64,000 nt of DNA from Cadophora sp. MPI-SDFR-AT-0126 (GCA_020747065.1 JAGMVK010000022.1:310001-374000), one strand, 5' to 3'; shown: positions 10,428 to 22,041, numbered from the stretch's first letter. Notes: generated from the sequence alone by a model not told the origin. Numbers and translations: made by a program.

Positions 10428-11273
10428 TTGCGAGGCTGTTTGTGACCTGAATGGCTGAAAATAGTCGTGGGTGTATGATCATATTAAGAGGTCCATCGGT
10501 CGTGGACCCTCTCAATATTGTGTGAGTGAGCTGTCAATGCAGGTGACACAAATGGCGAAGCGAAGGTTCCTCCCGTTTTTCATCGCTAGCGTTGTCTTCT
10601 CTCTTCTCTCGTTGGACATTGGATTGCATCCCTGTAAGCCACAACTCACTCTTTATCTCAACTCCGTCTCGGTTGCTCCATCATCAGCCGATGCCATTCA
10701 AGGCTTCCGAACTTACAGCGGCCGTGGGCTCACGATACCGTCGAACAGATATTCGTCAGGGAAGGGAAGTTGAATCTCGCCTGAGGCCAGCCCATCGTGC
10801 GCTATCGAGGCCTTGGAGCTCATAGTCCTGCCCAATTAGCAGGCGGACGGCGGACGGGTCTTCTTTTGAGGTCGATACGGCGTTCTTATAGAATCTTTTG
10901 AGCAATGTCTTTGATTGGACTGTAATAGTACAACAAATTGAAGTAAGACGAGGCTCGGATCTTTGATAGTGGCGGAGATTATTCTGCGGAAGATTCTCTT
11001 CGACGACTGCCCGGTGCTCGCTAACTCTGAAAGAACGACATTATCAACAATCACTCAGCAGGAAGACTGGGGAGTATCGGACATAGAGGAAAGGGAAAGG
11101 CAGGCCTTACATTGACTCGCAATGATTGTCTAGCAGCCGGATTAAGGATGGATTGCTCCAAGCAGTTTTTAAATATAGTACACTATCAATTCATACATCC
11201 GCATAATTACAGTAATTCTCAAAGGTCATTCGGGCACGCATATAGAATGGGTCTCATAGATTCCACATCTGAG
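10428..11273. other. Intergenic region, no supported gene
   Basis: Holds the promoter of the flavoenzyme and the 3' side of the small secreted protein. A plus frame of 100 codons (10471-10773) has a hydrophobic stretch but no recognisable family, and it overlaps the likely promoter. I do not call it. Confidence 0.4.
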
Positions 11274-11790
11274 CTACTGAACACAAGCAACGAAACCCTT
11301 GTACGCGTCCGCAGAACTGTAGGTGTCTTAGCATATGATCCAGTCTTTTGGATATCGAACATAAAACACATGTAAACGTACCATTTTGAAACTTTCTTCT
11401 GGTCGGTGCCCGCATTTACCAAACAATCCCCCTCTTTTTCTGTAACAGCATCAGCGCATGCGTCAATACTGGCATCACGCTTCCTCGCGCTGACACAGCT
11501 GTTGAATCCTTTCAGCGCGGTCGAAGAGCTGGATAATCGTCAGATTGATTTTTCGGATGGAACTTGAGGGATTCATACCAGGCTTGTATGCTTTGGGTAT
11601 CCACTGTTCCATCGGAAGCTGTAGAGACGGCTTTGACACAGGCACTTTGCTCGGCCATTACTTGTGTTCGGCATGTTGCCAGCTCCCGCCTTTGAAGAAT
11701 TGTCGTGAAGTCTCTCGTCTCAACAGGAGACGCGACTGTGAAGCCAATGAGTGACAGGGCCACGACAGCTGAAAAGGTGGAGAATTGCAT
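11274..11790 (-). CDS. Small secreted protein with four C-x10-C modules (effector-like)
   Basis: Three exons (11790-11579, 11528-11382, 11316-11274) with introns of 50 and 65 nt give 133 residues. A signal peptide (MQFSTFSAVVALSLIGFTVA) is followed by a possible Kex2 site (QRR) near residue 33. The mature part has exactly eight cysteines in four pairs, each with ten residues between them: C40/C51, C71/C82, C95/C106, C120/C131. The pair contexts are alike (CRTQVMAEQSAC, CSSTALKGFNSC, CADAVTEKEGDC, CSADAYKGFVAC), pointing to four short disulfide-braced helices from internal duplication. Both splice junctions fall inside the codon for a module's first Cys (TG|C, TG|T), which supports the model. 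A TTATAAG box lies about 140 nt upstream. Function unknown; an apoplastic effector or surface protein is an inference. Confidence 0.8.
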
Positions 11791-12533
11791 TTTGAAAGAT
11801 GTGTCTTGAAAGGAGTGTTGCAGCAGGTAAAGATTGATATGAAGTCAGACAGGAAATGGCAAATCTCACAAGTTCAAGCTGTAGGGTGACTAGGTGACGG
11901 AGGAAATAGTCCTCGAGAGGTGGTTAACTCTTATAAGCGTTCCTTCATCGCCACCAAGGTTTGTACTCGAAACCAGCCGATGAACCGCAAGCCTGTGTCA
12001 AAATAGTGTTGAGCATAGAGTAGATGGACTCGACCTCGAACAAACACGAGCATTATGCCTGCATCTCGCAGGGATTACGCAGCTGGAAACGATCATCTGC
12101 AGACGTCGGATGGAATCCGTCTCAATTCTTGGGATGTTTGCGGTCGATTGCTCTACCCAATGTGCATGCAAGGCTTGCGATTCGTGTTGCAAATACTTCA
12201 GACTAGATGGCACACCCGCAGTTTGATGTTAGGTATGGATGAGGGAGAGCGAGGTGATCCCTGCTCAGATCCTTGGCAACGGGAAAGATGCGACAAAGAA
12301 CAAGGAAGAGAAGAATACAGCATAGAAGCTGAAATATGGACACGGTACTCGGATCTACAGAAGCCGACCTGGATCCGCAGATCAAAAAATCAGGAGTAGA
12401 CGATCAACAATTAGACAAGTCGACCGAATGAAGCAGAAAACAGAGAGATAGTTGCGTCCAAAAGTATCGCAAGATAGCCGAGCAACGTGAAACAGGAACA
12501 GCTGATTGATGAATGAGACTTATACGGGCTATT
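11791..12533. other. Intergenic region, no supported gene
   Basis: Promoter side of the small secreted protein (TATA-like TTATAAG near 11930) and the 3' side of the membrane-protein gene. A 114-codon plus frame at 12055-12399 shows no family text. Confidence 0.4.
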
Positions 12534-13538
12534 TCAAGAACCAAGAGCTGTCAATAGAATCGGACCGACGAGGAGGAATACAACTACCGAACGAAGAACA
12601 TTAATCGGATGGCCTCGATTTGGTGACGAAAGAATGGTGGCTCCAAACAGCAAAGCCTTGTTCTTCATCGCATCGTGGTCTAGCTTAGCAGAAGTTTGAA
12701 ACCTCTGACTCTCTCGGCCAAAGTGAGCCAACAACCAGACTACCAAGGAGACATTCACCAGGAGCTGATAGACGTCATTTGCGTAGCAACTAACCACCAG
12801 CAGCCACCTAAAGACATTCCACCAAAGGTAGCTATGCATTTTGGAACACAGCAAGACTGGGCAATGCTAGACCCATGGTGTTGAAGAGAGCCGGGAAACG
12901 TATCGGAAGGAGGGGAAATCCGGCACGTACCAAAACTGTCATCAACCTTGACACAGAGCAGGAAGCCCAATGGCCTGTCTCCCAAGGCCCGTGAATCCGT
13001 CTTTGCCCAGTAAGATTCCCGAAGGAATTTTCTACATGCCGAGCAACCAAAACCATATAACCAGAAATTGAGCAAGGCTGTAATGTTGGACTGCTCTAGG
13101 CCCAAAGGATACCGGCGCTTCCATGTTGGCCACAAGATGTCTCCATTCGGAATATGCGAAGGAAGATGTAAGGAAAGTATAGCATCGACCGTGAACAAGG
13201 CTTCGTAGAGACATTGTGAGTTGTTCGTAGATGAAACTTTGCTGTATGGGACGACGCTCTGGATCAGGTATAATGTGTATACCTTGGATCCGCCCTCTAT
13301 CCAAGAGCCGTGGTCTGCGAGCATACTGCTGACATATGACTGTCCTCCATCCCCATATGCCAGAGCACACCAAGACTATGGCTCCCACTACATCTTCCCT
13401 GAAGTGGATGTTGGCCATGCGTGCGCGAAATTTGGCCACGATGTCCTCCCAAACCATGTCCCCCTTTGCAACCATATTTGCTCTGGAGTTCGTCGAGGCG
13501 CTGTTGACAGGACTGTGACCAAGCAATCTGGAGAACAT
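12534..13538 (-). CDS. Multi-pass membrane protein, unknown family
   Basis: I do not recognise this protein. Three exons (13538-13036, 12974-12931, 12856-12534) close in phase to 289 residues with introns of 61 nt (GTAGAA ... GAGACAG) and 74 nt (GTACGT ... GCCCAG). Splicing joins 'LVIWFWLLGM' to 'PLGFLLCVKVDDSF' to 'VLLCSKMHSYLWW', which makes continuous hydrophobic segments and supports the model. Likely membrane spans: 'VVGAIVLVCSGIWGW', 'FLVIWFWLLGMPLGFLLC', a long stretch around 'FRWLLVVSCYANDVY' and 'VSLVVWLLAHF', and 'VVVFLLVGPILLTAL' at the C terminus. An upstream in-frame TAA lies near 13546, so the start is probably 13538, but a further 5' exon is possible. The next gene upstream, the PhyH dioxygenase at 14389-15469, is on the same strand. 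Confidence 0.45.
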
Positions 13539-14388
13539 TTCGTGTTACAGCTGGGTTTGAATTCGAGGCTGTCTGGATACGCTTGGAGGGATCAACTGCA
13601 AATTCCCACGCGTCAGAGACTACAAGACAATAAGATACACGAAGGGCTTCACTAACCACATCACACGGTGAAGGCCGTTACTAAAATGTTGGAGGCTAAT
13701 TAAGCTCCGGCTATCTCCAGTTGAACCTACCATCGGAATATCAGTTCCTGTACTTATCGTACGTTCGTCGCAGAAAGTCTGCATAAAGAGAGAAGATCTC
13801 TGGCATGCGTTTTTAGCACAAAGTCGAAAGAAAGTTTGGACACGTCGACAACGGACTATGCAGTGAGACTCCAGATGGTAGAAGAACACCAGCAACAAGT
13901 ATGTAAAGTCTGCATGACCAAATGGGTACAAAATCTGTCGTGACACATTCAATGTTTCTTTTGGACCTCTCTATGTTCACGATGGGAGTACCAAGAATAT
14001 AGAGTCCACATTAAAACGTGACCTCGTGTTGTGCGCTAAACTTGATGTGATTTTGTCAGGACCTCTAAACTTCCAGCCTTTCTAAAAAAATTCATGAGGT
14101 CGTTCGCGACTTACTTTAAGAGATATTCTTTTGCAATACATAGCTCTATAAAATACTCTCGACAGAAAGAAATTCTATGACCATTTTTGAAGAGCATGTT
14201 CGTTCTCATCAGATCTTTCACCAGCTTCTTGTTTAGTGTCCTTCGAAATCAAAGAGTAGAACTATGACTTCAATTAATCTGCATTATAGAATCGTTAATC
14301 AAGTCGATGAGACTACTGTCCATCTTTCAATAGTATGGAACTCACTCCCTAGCAAGTCGGCAGATTCTCCTACGTTGTGTCAGGAGCT
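13539..14388. other. Intergenic region, no supported gene
   Basis: About 850 bp without a convincing gene. Minus frames at 13297-13659 and 13620-13952 overlap or precede the membrane-protein start and could hide a 5' exon, but nothing in them is recognisable. Confidence 0.4.
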
Positions 14389-15469
14389 TCAAGCAGCTGC
14401 CTTGTTCGGCTCCTGACTCGCATCCAGATCGCCAGGCTGATTTGGGTCAAAATCACCTGCTAGGTACTTGTAAGGTTGGATGAAGTCCACAAATCCAAGG
14501 TTCGGAGACGAAACCGTATATCCCATTCGCATTTGGACATCGAATGGCCAGGACAAGACCTCCTCTGTCGAGAAGGCGAGGTACGCATTCTCCTGGAAAA
14601 TGTTATCAGCACAGACTCTCATTCAGGTAGATCAAGATCCGTACCTCCTGTCTCAAGTACCCACGAATGAAAGAAAGATCATGAACCGGACGGTATTGGT
14701 CAGGAGTCGAGTTATGTCCACCAGCGTGGTATAAGCCGCCTAGGAAAGCCAGACAGTCACCCTTTTCCATCACGGCGTATCCAATTTCGTCAAGTTTCGG
14801 AACACGATCTCCATCCCACAGGTGGGATCCAGGAATCACCTGTTCATTATCAGCATTGCTCATTCTCTACTTCGGCCTGCCTACCTGGGTAGCACCATTC
14901 TCAATAGTTGTTGCAACACCAGGAATCAAGAATGAAAGTTCGACATCAGACCCGATTCGATATCCAGTCTTGGTCTGATCTTGATGATCTACATGGAAGT
15001 TCTTGTCATCTCTGTGCAGTCTCTGAGCCTTTCCTCCAGGTCCAATTCGCATTGTCAAACCCGTGTTGAGGATGGCATTGCTGGTATATGTGTGCTTGGT
15101 CTCTCCATAGTAGTTGTGGGTGGTCTTGTCAACAAACACACTCAGTATCTTGGAGACGACTGGATCCACAAGCCATTCTCTTGCGGTCGGGGATCGACCA
15201 ATGAGCCGACAGCATCGTCTTGTTTCCGGAGGGAAAAGGTCTCCCTTTGAGCTCGGTCAGCAAGGACCAATTTGGAGAGGATGGCCACTTACTTTCCAAG
15301 GCTTGTCTTTCTCTAAGTAAGGCAGTGTATCCGCATTGACACGCTCAACAGCTTCAACACTTGCAAAATTCTTGATGATGACGCCACCATCTTGAACAAT
15401 TGCTTGAATAATCTTGTCTACTTCATCTCGATGGATGTACTGGAGAGAGGGTCTCTCGACAGAACCCAT
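14389..15469 (-). CDS. Phytanoyl-CoA dioxygenase (PhyH)-family Fe(II)/2-oxoglutarate oxygenase
   Basis: Four exons (15469-15293, 15244-14885, 14839-14645, 14592-14389) with introns of 48, 45 and 52 nt, all phase 0, give 311 residues. This non-haem iron fold hydroxylates, desaturates or forms endoperoxides; fungal members often act in secondary metabolism (FtmOx1- and AsqJ-like enzymes). Visible text: 'GGVIIKNFASVEAVE', 'KGDLFPPETRRCCRLIGRSPT', the iron motif in 'RLHRDDKNFH' (H-x-D), a second His in 'VIPGSHLW' or 'GLYHAGGHNST', and the 2-oxoglutarate-binding Arg probably in 'QYRPVHDLSFIRG'. It is divergent from the amine oxidase gene across 559 bp, so co-regulation is possible. A TATATAAG box lies about 130 nt upstream of the start. 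Substrate unknown. Confidence 0.9.
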
Positions 15470-16028
15470 CTTGGCAATTTTTGGATATGGGAGGGAGGGT
15501 AGTCAAATGGTTCAGGTAAGTGGGTAAGTTTTTCGGACAAGTACGAGATCCTACAACGATAACTTACAACAGCTCTCAATAAGTATGATGGGAATCCACT
15601 TATATATTTTCTGTATCTCATAGGGTCATAGTGCAAGCTATCGACAGTGGGGTAGCAAAGACGGATAGTGTCGGTACGTGTCTTATCTTATCATGGCATT
15701 GAAGGTGGTGCTCCCCAACCCCGCTTCATTAGTGAGGCAAGAGATCCCGAATACCTTTACTTTCTCCCCACCTTCGACACTCCGGTCCAACCATCGATCA
15801 AAAATTAGTTCTTTAATCCTCTGGATTCCGAGTAAGAGACGACGAGTTGTGCGGCTCAAAATTACAGTCGCCGAAGCCGGTGCTGCAGGGCTGAACCCTT
15901 CATGGCCCGTTTCGGGTGAGGGGAGGGGCACTTAGTGACCGCTTCAAGATATATTTCCCTGGCAGCATTCATTCATTTTACCTTTTTTCCAAGCCATCAC
16001 GTCCCAATATCTACTCGTCCATTTCAAG
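15470..16028. promoter_or_regulatory. Bidirectional promoter between dioxygenase and amine oxidase
   Basis: This 559-bp region separates two divergent ATGs. On the minus side a TATATAAG motif lies near 15599-15608. On the plus side the last 70 bp before the amine oxidase ATG are pyrimidine-rich. No repeated binding site was obvious by eye. Confidence 0.5.
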
Positions 16029-17551
16029 ATGCCAGAAACTCAATACGACGTAATTGTAGTCGGGGCAGGTCTCAGCGGTCTGCAAGCAGCCTATGATATT
16101 CAAAAAGCCGGACTCTCCTGCATCGTTGTCGAAGCTCGTGATCGAGTAGGAGGAAAGACCTGGTCCGTTCCACTAGCAAATGGGAAAGGAAATGTCGACA
16201 TCGGTGCAGCATGGATAAACGATACGAATCAATCGCATGTATATGCATTGACCAAACGTTTTGGAATTGAGCTCCTGGAGCAAAATGTAGATGGGGATTG
16301 CATCTTCCAAGACAAAGATGGGGCTACACATGCCTTTCCTTATGGAACATCACCAAAGGTATTTTCTTAAGATAGCAACGGCAATTGTAACTTTCTCTGA
16401 CACGAAGCAGTTCTCCGAAGCTCAAGTCACGGATCTTGAAAGAATTCGTGACATTATACATGACCTTTCTGTAGCTTATGGATCGAAAGCTAGTAGCACA
16501 GAGAACTATGACCAGATGCCTCTCGAGCAATTTGTGATCAGCAAAGGAGCTACTCAGAAGACAGTAGACATGGTGCGTGTCTGGTCTCGAGTGATGGTTG
16601 GGATTGAGGCCAAGGACATGAGTGCTCAGTTTTTCATCGAGTATACTGGTAAAGGTGGGGGATTGAAGCAGTTGCGTTCAGATCAGAAACATGGTGGCCA
16701 GTATCTGAGATTCAGAAAAGGTAGCTATCCCTGACCTTGATACAGAAAAGCAACAAATCGATCTGACAGGAGCAGGAACCCAACAAATGGCAATTGGGCT
16801 CGCCGCCCTCCTCAAGCCCAACACACTCCACCTCTCCATACCTGTATCCTCCATCACCGACTCCGGAAACCGCGTGACCATTACCACCTCCACAGGCCAA
16901 ACCTTCAGATCCAGCAAGCTAATTCTGAGCATCCCCACACCCCTCTACAAGGACATAGCAATCTCCCCTCCCCTCACAGGTACCAAAGCCACAATCACAT
17001 CCAGCACAATTCACGGATACTACAGTAAGATGATCCTATGCTACGACACACCCTGGTGGACGTTCCCATCCTCAACTAGCCCCAAATCCTGTGGCCTCGC
17101 AATATCCTATCAGTCCCCCGCTGCTGTAATTCGAGACACATCCGTCCCTTCAGACAACCACTACTGCCTAACCTGCTTCGTGGGTGGCGGCCCCGGACTC
17201 GCTTGGTCCAAACTACCGCAGCACGAACGCCGTGCCCAGGTCCTTGCGCAAGTGTCCAACATCTTCAACAATAAAGATGAAGTCTACAAACCGATTGAGA
17301 TCTTCGAGCAAGAGTGGAGTAAGGAGGTGTATAGCAAAGGAGCGCCATGTCCGGTCACTGGACCGGGTGTGCTGACTAGTGTGGGCGGCTCGGGGGCGTT
17401 GAGGGAGGTGGTGGGCAATCTGCATTTTGTGGGGACGGAGACGAGTGAGGTCTGGAGTGGGTATATGGAGGGTGCTGTGAGGAGTGGGGTGAGGGGGGCG
17501 GAGGAGGTGGTGAGGTGTTTGAAGGGAGAGTCTGTGAGGGCGAAGTTGTAG
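16029..17551 (+). CDS. Flavin monoamine oxidase family protein
   Basis: It oxidises a primary amine to an aldehyde with release of ammonia and H2O2. Three exons (16029-16358, 16411-16720, 16770-17551) give 473 residues; the introns are 52 nt (with a 3-nt acceptor ambiguity, GAAGCAG) and 49 nt. The N-terminal FAD motif is 'VIVVGAGLSGLQAAYDI', followed by 'VVEARDRVGGKTWSV' and 'VDIGAAWIND', as in MAO-N. The C-terminal flavin-closing segment is 'LHFVGTETSEVWSGYMEGAVRSG'. The usual Cys for covalent flavin is not evident, in line with the non-covalent fungal MAO-N type. Base use changes within the gene: the last exon is markedly C-rich and then G-rich. It is divergent from the PhyH dioxygenase, and a third oxidative enzyme lies at 9033. 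Confidence 0.93.
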
Positions 17552-17697
17552 GTTGGCTAACGAATCGGCCGTGAATAGCTTGCAATTGACTTGTTTTCAT
17601 TGAGTAATGAGTAAACTGTTTTGATGTGGGTTTGAGGGTATTTTTGAGAGCTCTAAATTAATGTTACTAATCTCCAAAGCGAATCTAGCTGTCCGCG

Positions 17698-20112
17698 TCA
17701 AACGATGGTTATCGTCCTCTGCTCTTTCTTATGAGCATTCCACTTGCCACATCCACTGGTATAACCAATCCGAGCATAAGCCCCCGGCACAACACTAGAC
17801 CTCACAAGAACGAGTCCATACACCTCGCCCTTATCCTCATAAACCATCAAGCAATGAACCTTTCCGAACACAGAAGGATTCCCTTCAGCTTTAACACAAG
17901 ATCTTTTTAATGTCGATTCGATCTCGCCGTCCAGGAGCTGCACTTGGCAATTTTCCAAAACGGTGTCGGGCGTCATGTTCACCCACTCTTTGGGATAGGT
18001 TTGGTCTGGCCACATGGTGTAGTTGTAGTAGCCTGTTGGGATGGGCGTGTTGATTGTGGCGGTGATAAAGGAGCCGGTGAGGGTTATTGAGGCACTGGAG
18101 ACTTGGCCGAAGGGGTTGGAGCTTGTGAGAGAGACCTGGGTATCGAGGATAGTGATGAGTGAACGGCCGGAGAGGTGGAAGTTGGATTCATACTCGAGAC
18201 GGCCTGTGAGAGAGGCCCATGACCTGCGATCCGAGCACTGAAAGTCAGGGAAACTGTTTCATTTAAAGTAGATGTGATTTCGTGGGAAAACTAATTTGGC
18301 ATACTGTGCTAATTGGCCATTTCACGAGTCGAGGGGTAGAGAAGCTGTGATCAAGAAAAGCTCACCATGACGGGCAACCATTGTCTGTCGGTGTTGGCGG
18401 TGGACGTGTAAATGCGCCCACTTTCTCGACCCCCCAAGTATCTGCTGACCAAAGCAGATCCTGAGCAATGACATACTTCCAGAGCCCAGCAAGATACACC
18501 GAACCCGTAATTTGATGTATCCTCTCTGCAGCACCACTAATTGCAGGAAGCTTATCGGAGGTGAATGTAAGACTGCGTTCTGAGTATGTCTTGACAAGCT
18601 CATGCCACTGCACGAATGGCTGACTGCCACTTGCAGAAAAGGCTCGAGGAAGACTTGCGACCCACGATGTGGGCAGTCGGCTGCGATCTTCGACGTGAAC
18701 TTCTTTGTCGCTTTGGCATTCGAAGACAAGGCCTAAGGATTCGGAATGTTAAGTTAGCTCCGAGTTTGGATACTTCCTAAGGCGATATATAAATTGTCAA
18801 GATTGCCAAGGCAAGCCCCAAGAGAAGGTATGCTTGACCTACCAGTCGGTGTGTAATGCACAATCCTGGTTGATAATGAGTTCTCTTGCCAGCACCAAGC
18901 ACGCTTAGAAAGTGGTCCGAATTTGTGTTCGTGTTCCTCGCCCTTGTTGCTTTTGTCCACCTTGTATGCCACATAACGTTCTCGCAACAACGGTCTAGCT
19001 CTGACTCTATGGGTGTCTCCTTTGTATGAGATTTGAAAGTCTCTATGAAGGTGCTTGGAGTCTCGGGAGCAAAGAAAAGGAGTGGCGGGATCGGGCGATG
19101 AAGCCGCCGCAACAGTAAGAAAAGCTTTCTGGTAGTAAGTTCCCATTTGCGCAGCTTCCACTTCCCAATCGGCTTTATCATCCTGAAGAATGCAAAGAGA
19201 ATCAATCCACACCCATCTGACCTGAAGTTCTCGAGCGACACTAATCGCATCTTGAAATGTTCGAGGCAAAGCATCCCATTTGATGTTCTTCTTCATGGCA
19301 ATTAAGTTGCTTGATGTAGTTTTGATGATCTCGTGACCACCCCAGCAATGGCTGAGAGCTATGTACCGGCCTGTGCCTTCCAACGCTCTGGGCTCGTGTA
19401 CTTTGACATCTTGGGTTGCATGCAGCTCAACATCGATGACACGAGTCGGCAGTGGTGTTTTGACGGCTTTGCAACTCTGATGACCGCTTAAGCATAGTGC
19501 TATGCGTTGTCGGAGAAAGTCGTAGCATTCCTGAGACGCAGAATGTGAAGATAAATCGAGAGTGTTGCCCAATTGTGGCCAGAATGGGATGTGGTGTCCT
19601 AGGTGTGACATCAACAACATAGTTCTTCTAGTCGATGATGGACAAGTCACGACTCGTAATTCGGAAATGCTAGACGAGGTTCACTTACCATGCGGAGCAT
19701 AGATCTCTAATCTTCTGAGGCCTTGCGCCGTGAGCCACTGCCCTGGGACATTCTGAGTAAGATCAATTTCCAACAATCTCATGTCACCATACTGTACTTT
19801 CAACTCCAGCTCCATTCGAGGCGACATCTTTGCCCAGCCTTCGACGCCAGGAACATAATGGCTGCAAACGTTGACCAACAATGCACAATAACAGCAGCCT
19901 CGACGTGCGCCATCCTGAATGCTCGTGAAGACAAGAGGCAGCCATCCAACAACTTGCATTCCCTCATGACCTTTCAAGTCCATATCGTTGCATACGCGAC
20001 AAGCATTGCTGAAACGGAGCCTCCATTGCCGCTTTGCGATGTTCGAGATACCACGTTTTGTTTCTTCAGCATAGTGAGAGACATCCTCTGCTAGCTCCTT
20101 GAAGTCTGGCAT
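17698..20112 (-). CDS. HET-domain (heterokaryon incompatibility) protein
   Basis: Four exons (20112-19689, 19598-18843, 18732-18366, 18223-17698; introns 90, 110 and 142 nt) close in phase to 690 residues. An N-terminal Cys-containing region ('CRVCNDMDLKG', 'GCCYCALLVNVC') precedes the HET core from about residue 219: 'LPTRVIDVEL', 'YIALSHCWGG', 'TFQDAISVARELQVRWVWIDSLCILQDD', 'SKRAWCWQENSLSTRIVHY'. The late HET-family motif is rebuilt across the last splice as 'PSW-SWAS', which fixes the acceptor at 18223/18224. The C-terminal 170 residues are a beta-like tail without recognised domain. It is convergent with the amine oxidase gene, with about 150 bp between stops. Its role in fusion incompatibility is inferred from the domain only. 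Confidence 0.9.
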
Positions 20113-20823
20113 CGCGGAATGCGAGAGACGGGGAATTAAAAGCGCTATCCCTTCAGACCAGCGCGCCAGGTAGCAGTTAGATGAGACTTTGATCCTCTAG
20201 CTCCAAGCCACAGATGGTCAATGCAGCCAAGAAACGAAACCTCGCGCATGTGGCTCGATCATCATCATTCCACAACCAGACGAGATCTCTTTGGCTGGAA
20301 GTCTACCGAGCACGATTGCAGGCTCGAATGGAATTGAAGACACCACAACAGGCGACGCGAAGTGAAGGTAGCGGGGACATTCACGTAGTAACGTGAACTG
20401 TTTGCTGACAAATCTGGACCCCCTCACTTCGAAAAAGGGGGGCCAGTGTCCAGGAACGCAACCTTATTTCTCCTCTCTTCCAATCCTTCGTGCTCAAAGA
20501 CACAGAATGTGCCCCTTCCCATTTCCACATCCACGCTTTGTTGCCGCTTCCACAGGAAATAGTGCAAACATGTGATATGCATCCAATCACAGCTGTGACG
20601 AGAAGCCGTCTCTTGGCACAGGGCTGAAAAGCATGCCTCGATCTGGGTAGGCGGAATCCCAAAAACGCCTCTTGAAAGCAAACGTTCGGCTTTACATCAG
20701 GGGTCTGAAATGACAGCCCACAGCCCACTAAGTGAAGTCCTTCAGATCTCAGAGTCTTTTTCTTTTCGATGTTATGGTCTCACGAACTCTCCGCATCTTT
20801 CCACACTCTTTTGACTTTTCAAG
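20113..20823. promoter_or_regulatory. Divergent intergenic region, HET gene / surface protein gene
   Basis: About 710 bp between divergent starts. Small frames on both strands lack recognisable content, so the region presumably carries both promoters. Confidence 0.4.
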
Positions 20824-22041
20824 ATGCGTTCTTTCACTTCCTTTGATATGGATTCATTCGTTTGGATTTCTTTCGTCGCTCTTTCGCAGGTGCAGAATGT
20901 TCTGGCTTTTACGCAGTGTTACTATCCCGACGGATCTATTCCTACTGATTATATCTGGGAACCATGCACTGGGGCCGAGTTCTCCTCATGTTGTGTTCCT
21001 AGTGAAGGAGATATCTGTCAACCCAATGGGCTGTGCTATTACCCTCTGACGGGGTTAGCATATCGTGGAGCCTGCACAGATCGAACTTTCAAGGACCCTT
21101 CTTGTAATGAGGACATCTGCGTAACAGGTAGGTTCTCATTGTGGATCGAAGAATGAGTGAGACAAGGTGTCTGATAATGAAAAGGCTTCGAGACAACATG
21201 GCAGTGGGCAATTGAGTGTGAAGGATCCTCAGACATACTGTGCGGGACATTCGATAACGCATATCACGAAACACCGACGTGCTCAGCAAGCGCAGCAACC
21301 GTCACAACTGGATTTCAGACAACGAGGTCGACGACATCAGCGGGGCGCTATACTCCACCCCCATCACTCGATACGAGTCGCTTCACAGTTATAACCAGTT
21401 CCTACACCACGATCATGACGGCAACAGCCCAAACAACGACCCTCACAAGCACCTTTGAAAGCACAACAACTAGCGCGATCGCGCAAAGTGTGACCGAACC
21501 AGCAGAAACGACAGTGAAAGGAGGAAGTGGAACTGCAGCCGGGGCATCATCAACAGGAACTTCGCCTCCCAAATCTAGTTCATCAGCTCAGGCAGGCGCA
21601 GTGACTTTGACCACCGGGGTTCTCGTAGCAATCATCGTCGGCCCAATCCTCGCAATCGCCATCTGCATAGGACTTTTCATCTTTATCCGCAAGAGGAAAG
21701 CAGCCAAGAAGAACGAAGCTTTCAGACTCAACTCTGCCAACTACCCACCTCCTAATGGACCGGTCGGAGCCGACCAAGTCTACCCGTATGAAGTGGACGT
21801 CAATCAGGCCACGGGACCACCGCGCCAGCAGTTCGGCTATTACGGACCGAAGGTCGATACGCATGAGATAGATGCTCAGTCGACAGTGAGAAAAGAGAAG
21901 ACTCCTGCTGTGAGTGGTGTCGCGGAAATGGGCAAGCCGTACCATGAGGATCTAAGGAGTCCGGCTCCAACATATACCGAGGCGTTGATGCCGGTCGAGA
22001 TGGACGCTACGCCGTCGTTGAGAGGCCAGAAGAGGCAGTAA
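20824..22041 (+). CDS. Type I membrane protein: Cys-rich ectodomain, Ser/Thr stalk, single TM
   Basis: Two exons (20824-21127, 21185-22041; intron 57 nt) give 386 residues. A signal peptide (about residues 9-36, 'FVWISFVALSQVQNVLAF') leads into a Cys-rich module with 'CYYPDGS', 'SSCCVPSEGDICQPNGLCYY' and 'RGACTDRTF', a pattern common in uncharacterised fungal surface proteins. A long Thr/Ser-rich stretch (roughly residues 160-245) should be O-glycosylated. One transmembrane helix follows ('GVLVAIIVGPILAIAICIGLF') with a basic stop-transfer (IRKRKAAKK) and a Pro/Tyr-rich cytoplasmic tail. The layout recalls WSC-type stress sensors, but the ectodomain is not a WSC domain, so a sensor role is an inference. 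An alternative start lies at the Met of 'MDSFVW' (20848). Confidence 0.8.

Noticed and set aside
10471..10773. 100-codon plus frame with a hydrophobic stretch
   Set aside because: It overlaps the likely promoter of the flavoenzyme; no signal peptide at its start, no homology seen, no splice support.
12055..12399. 114-codon plus frame
   Set aside because: Charged, low-complexity text without family resemblance; probably chance.
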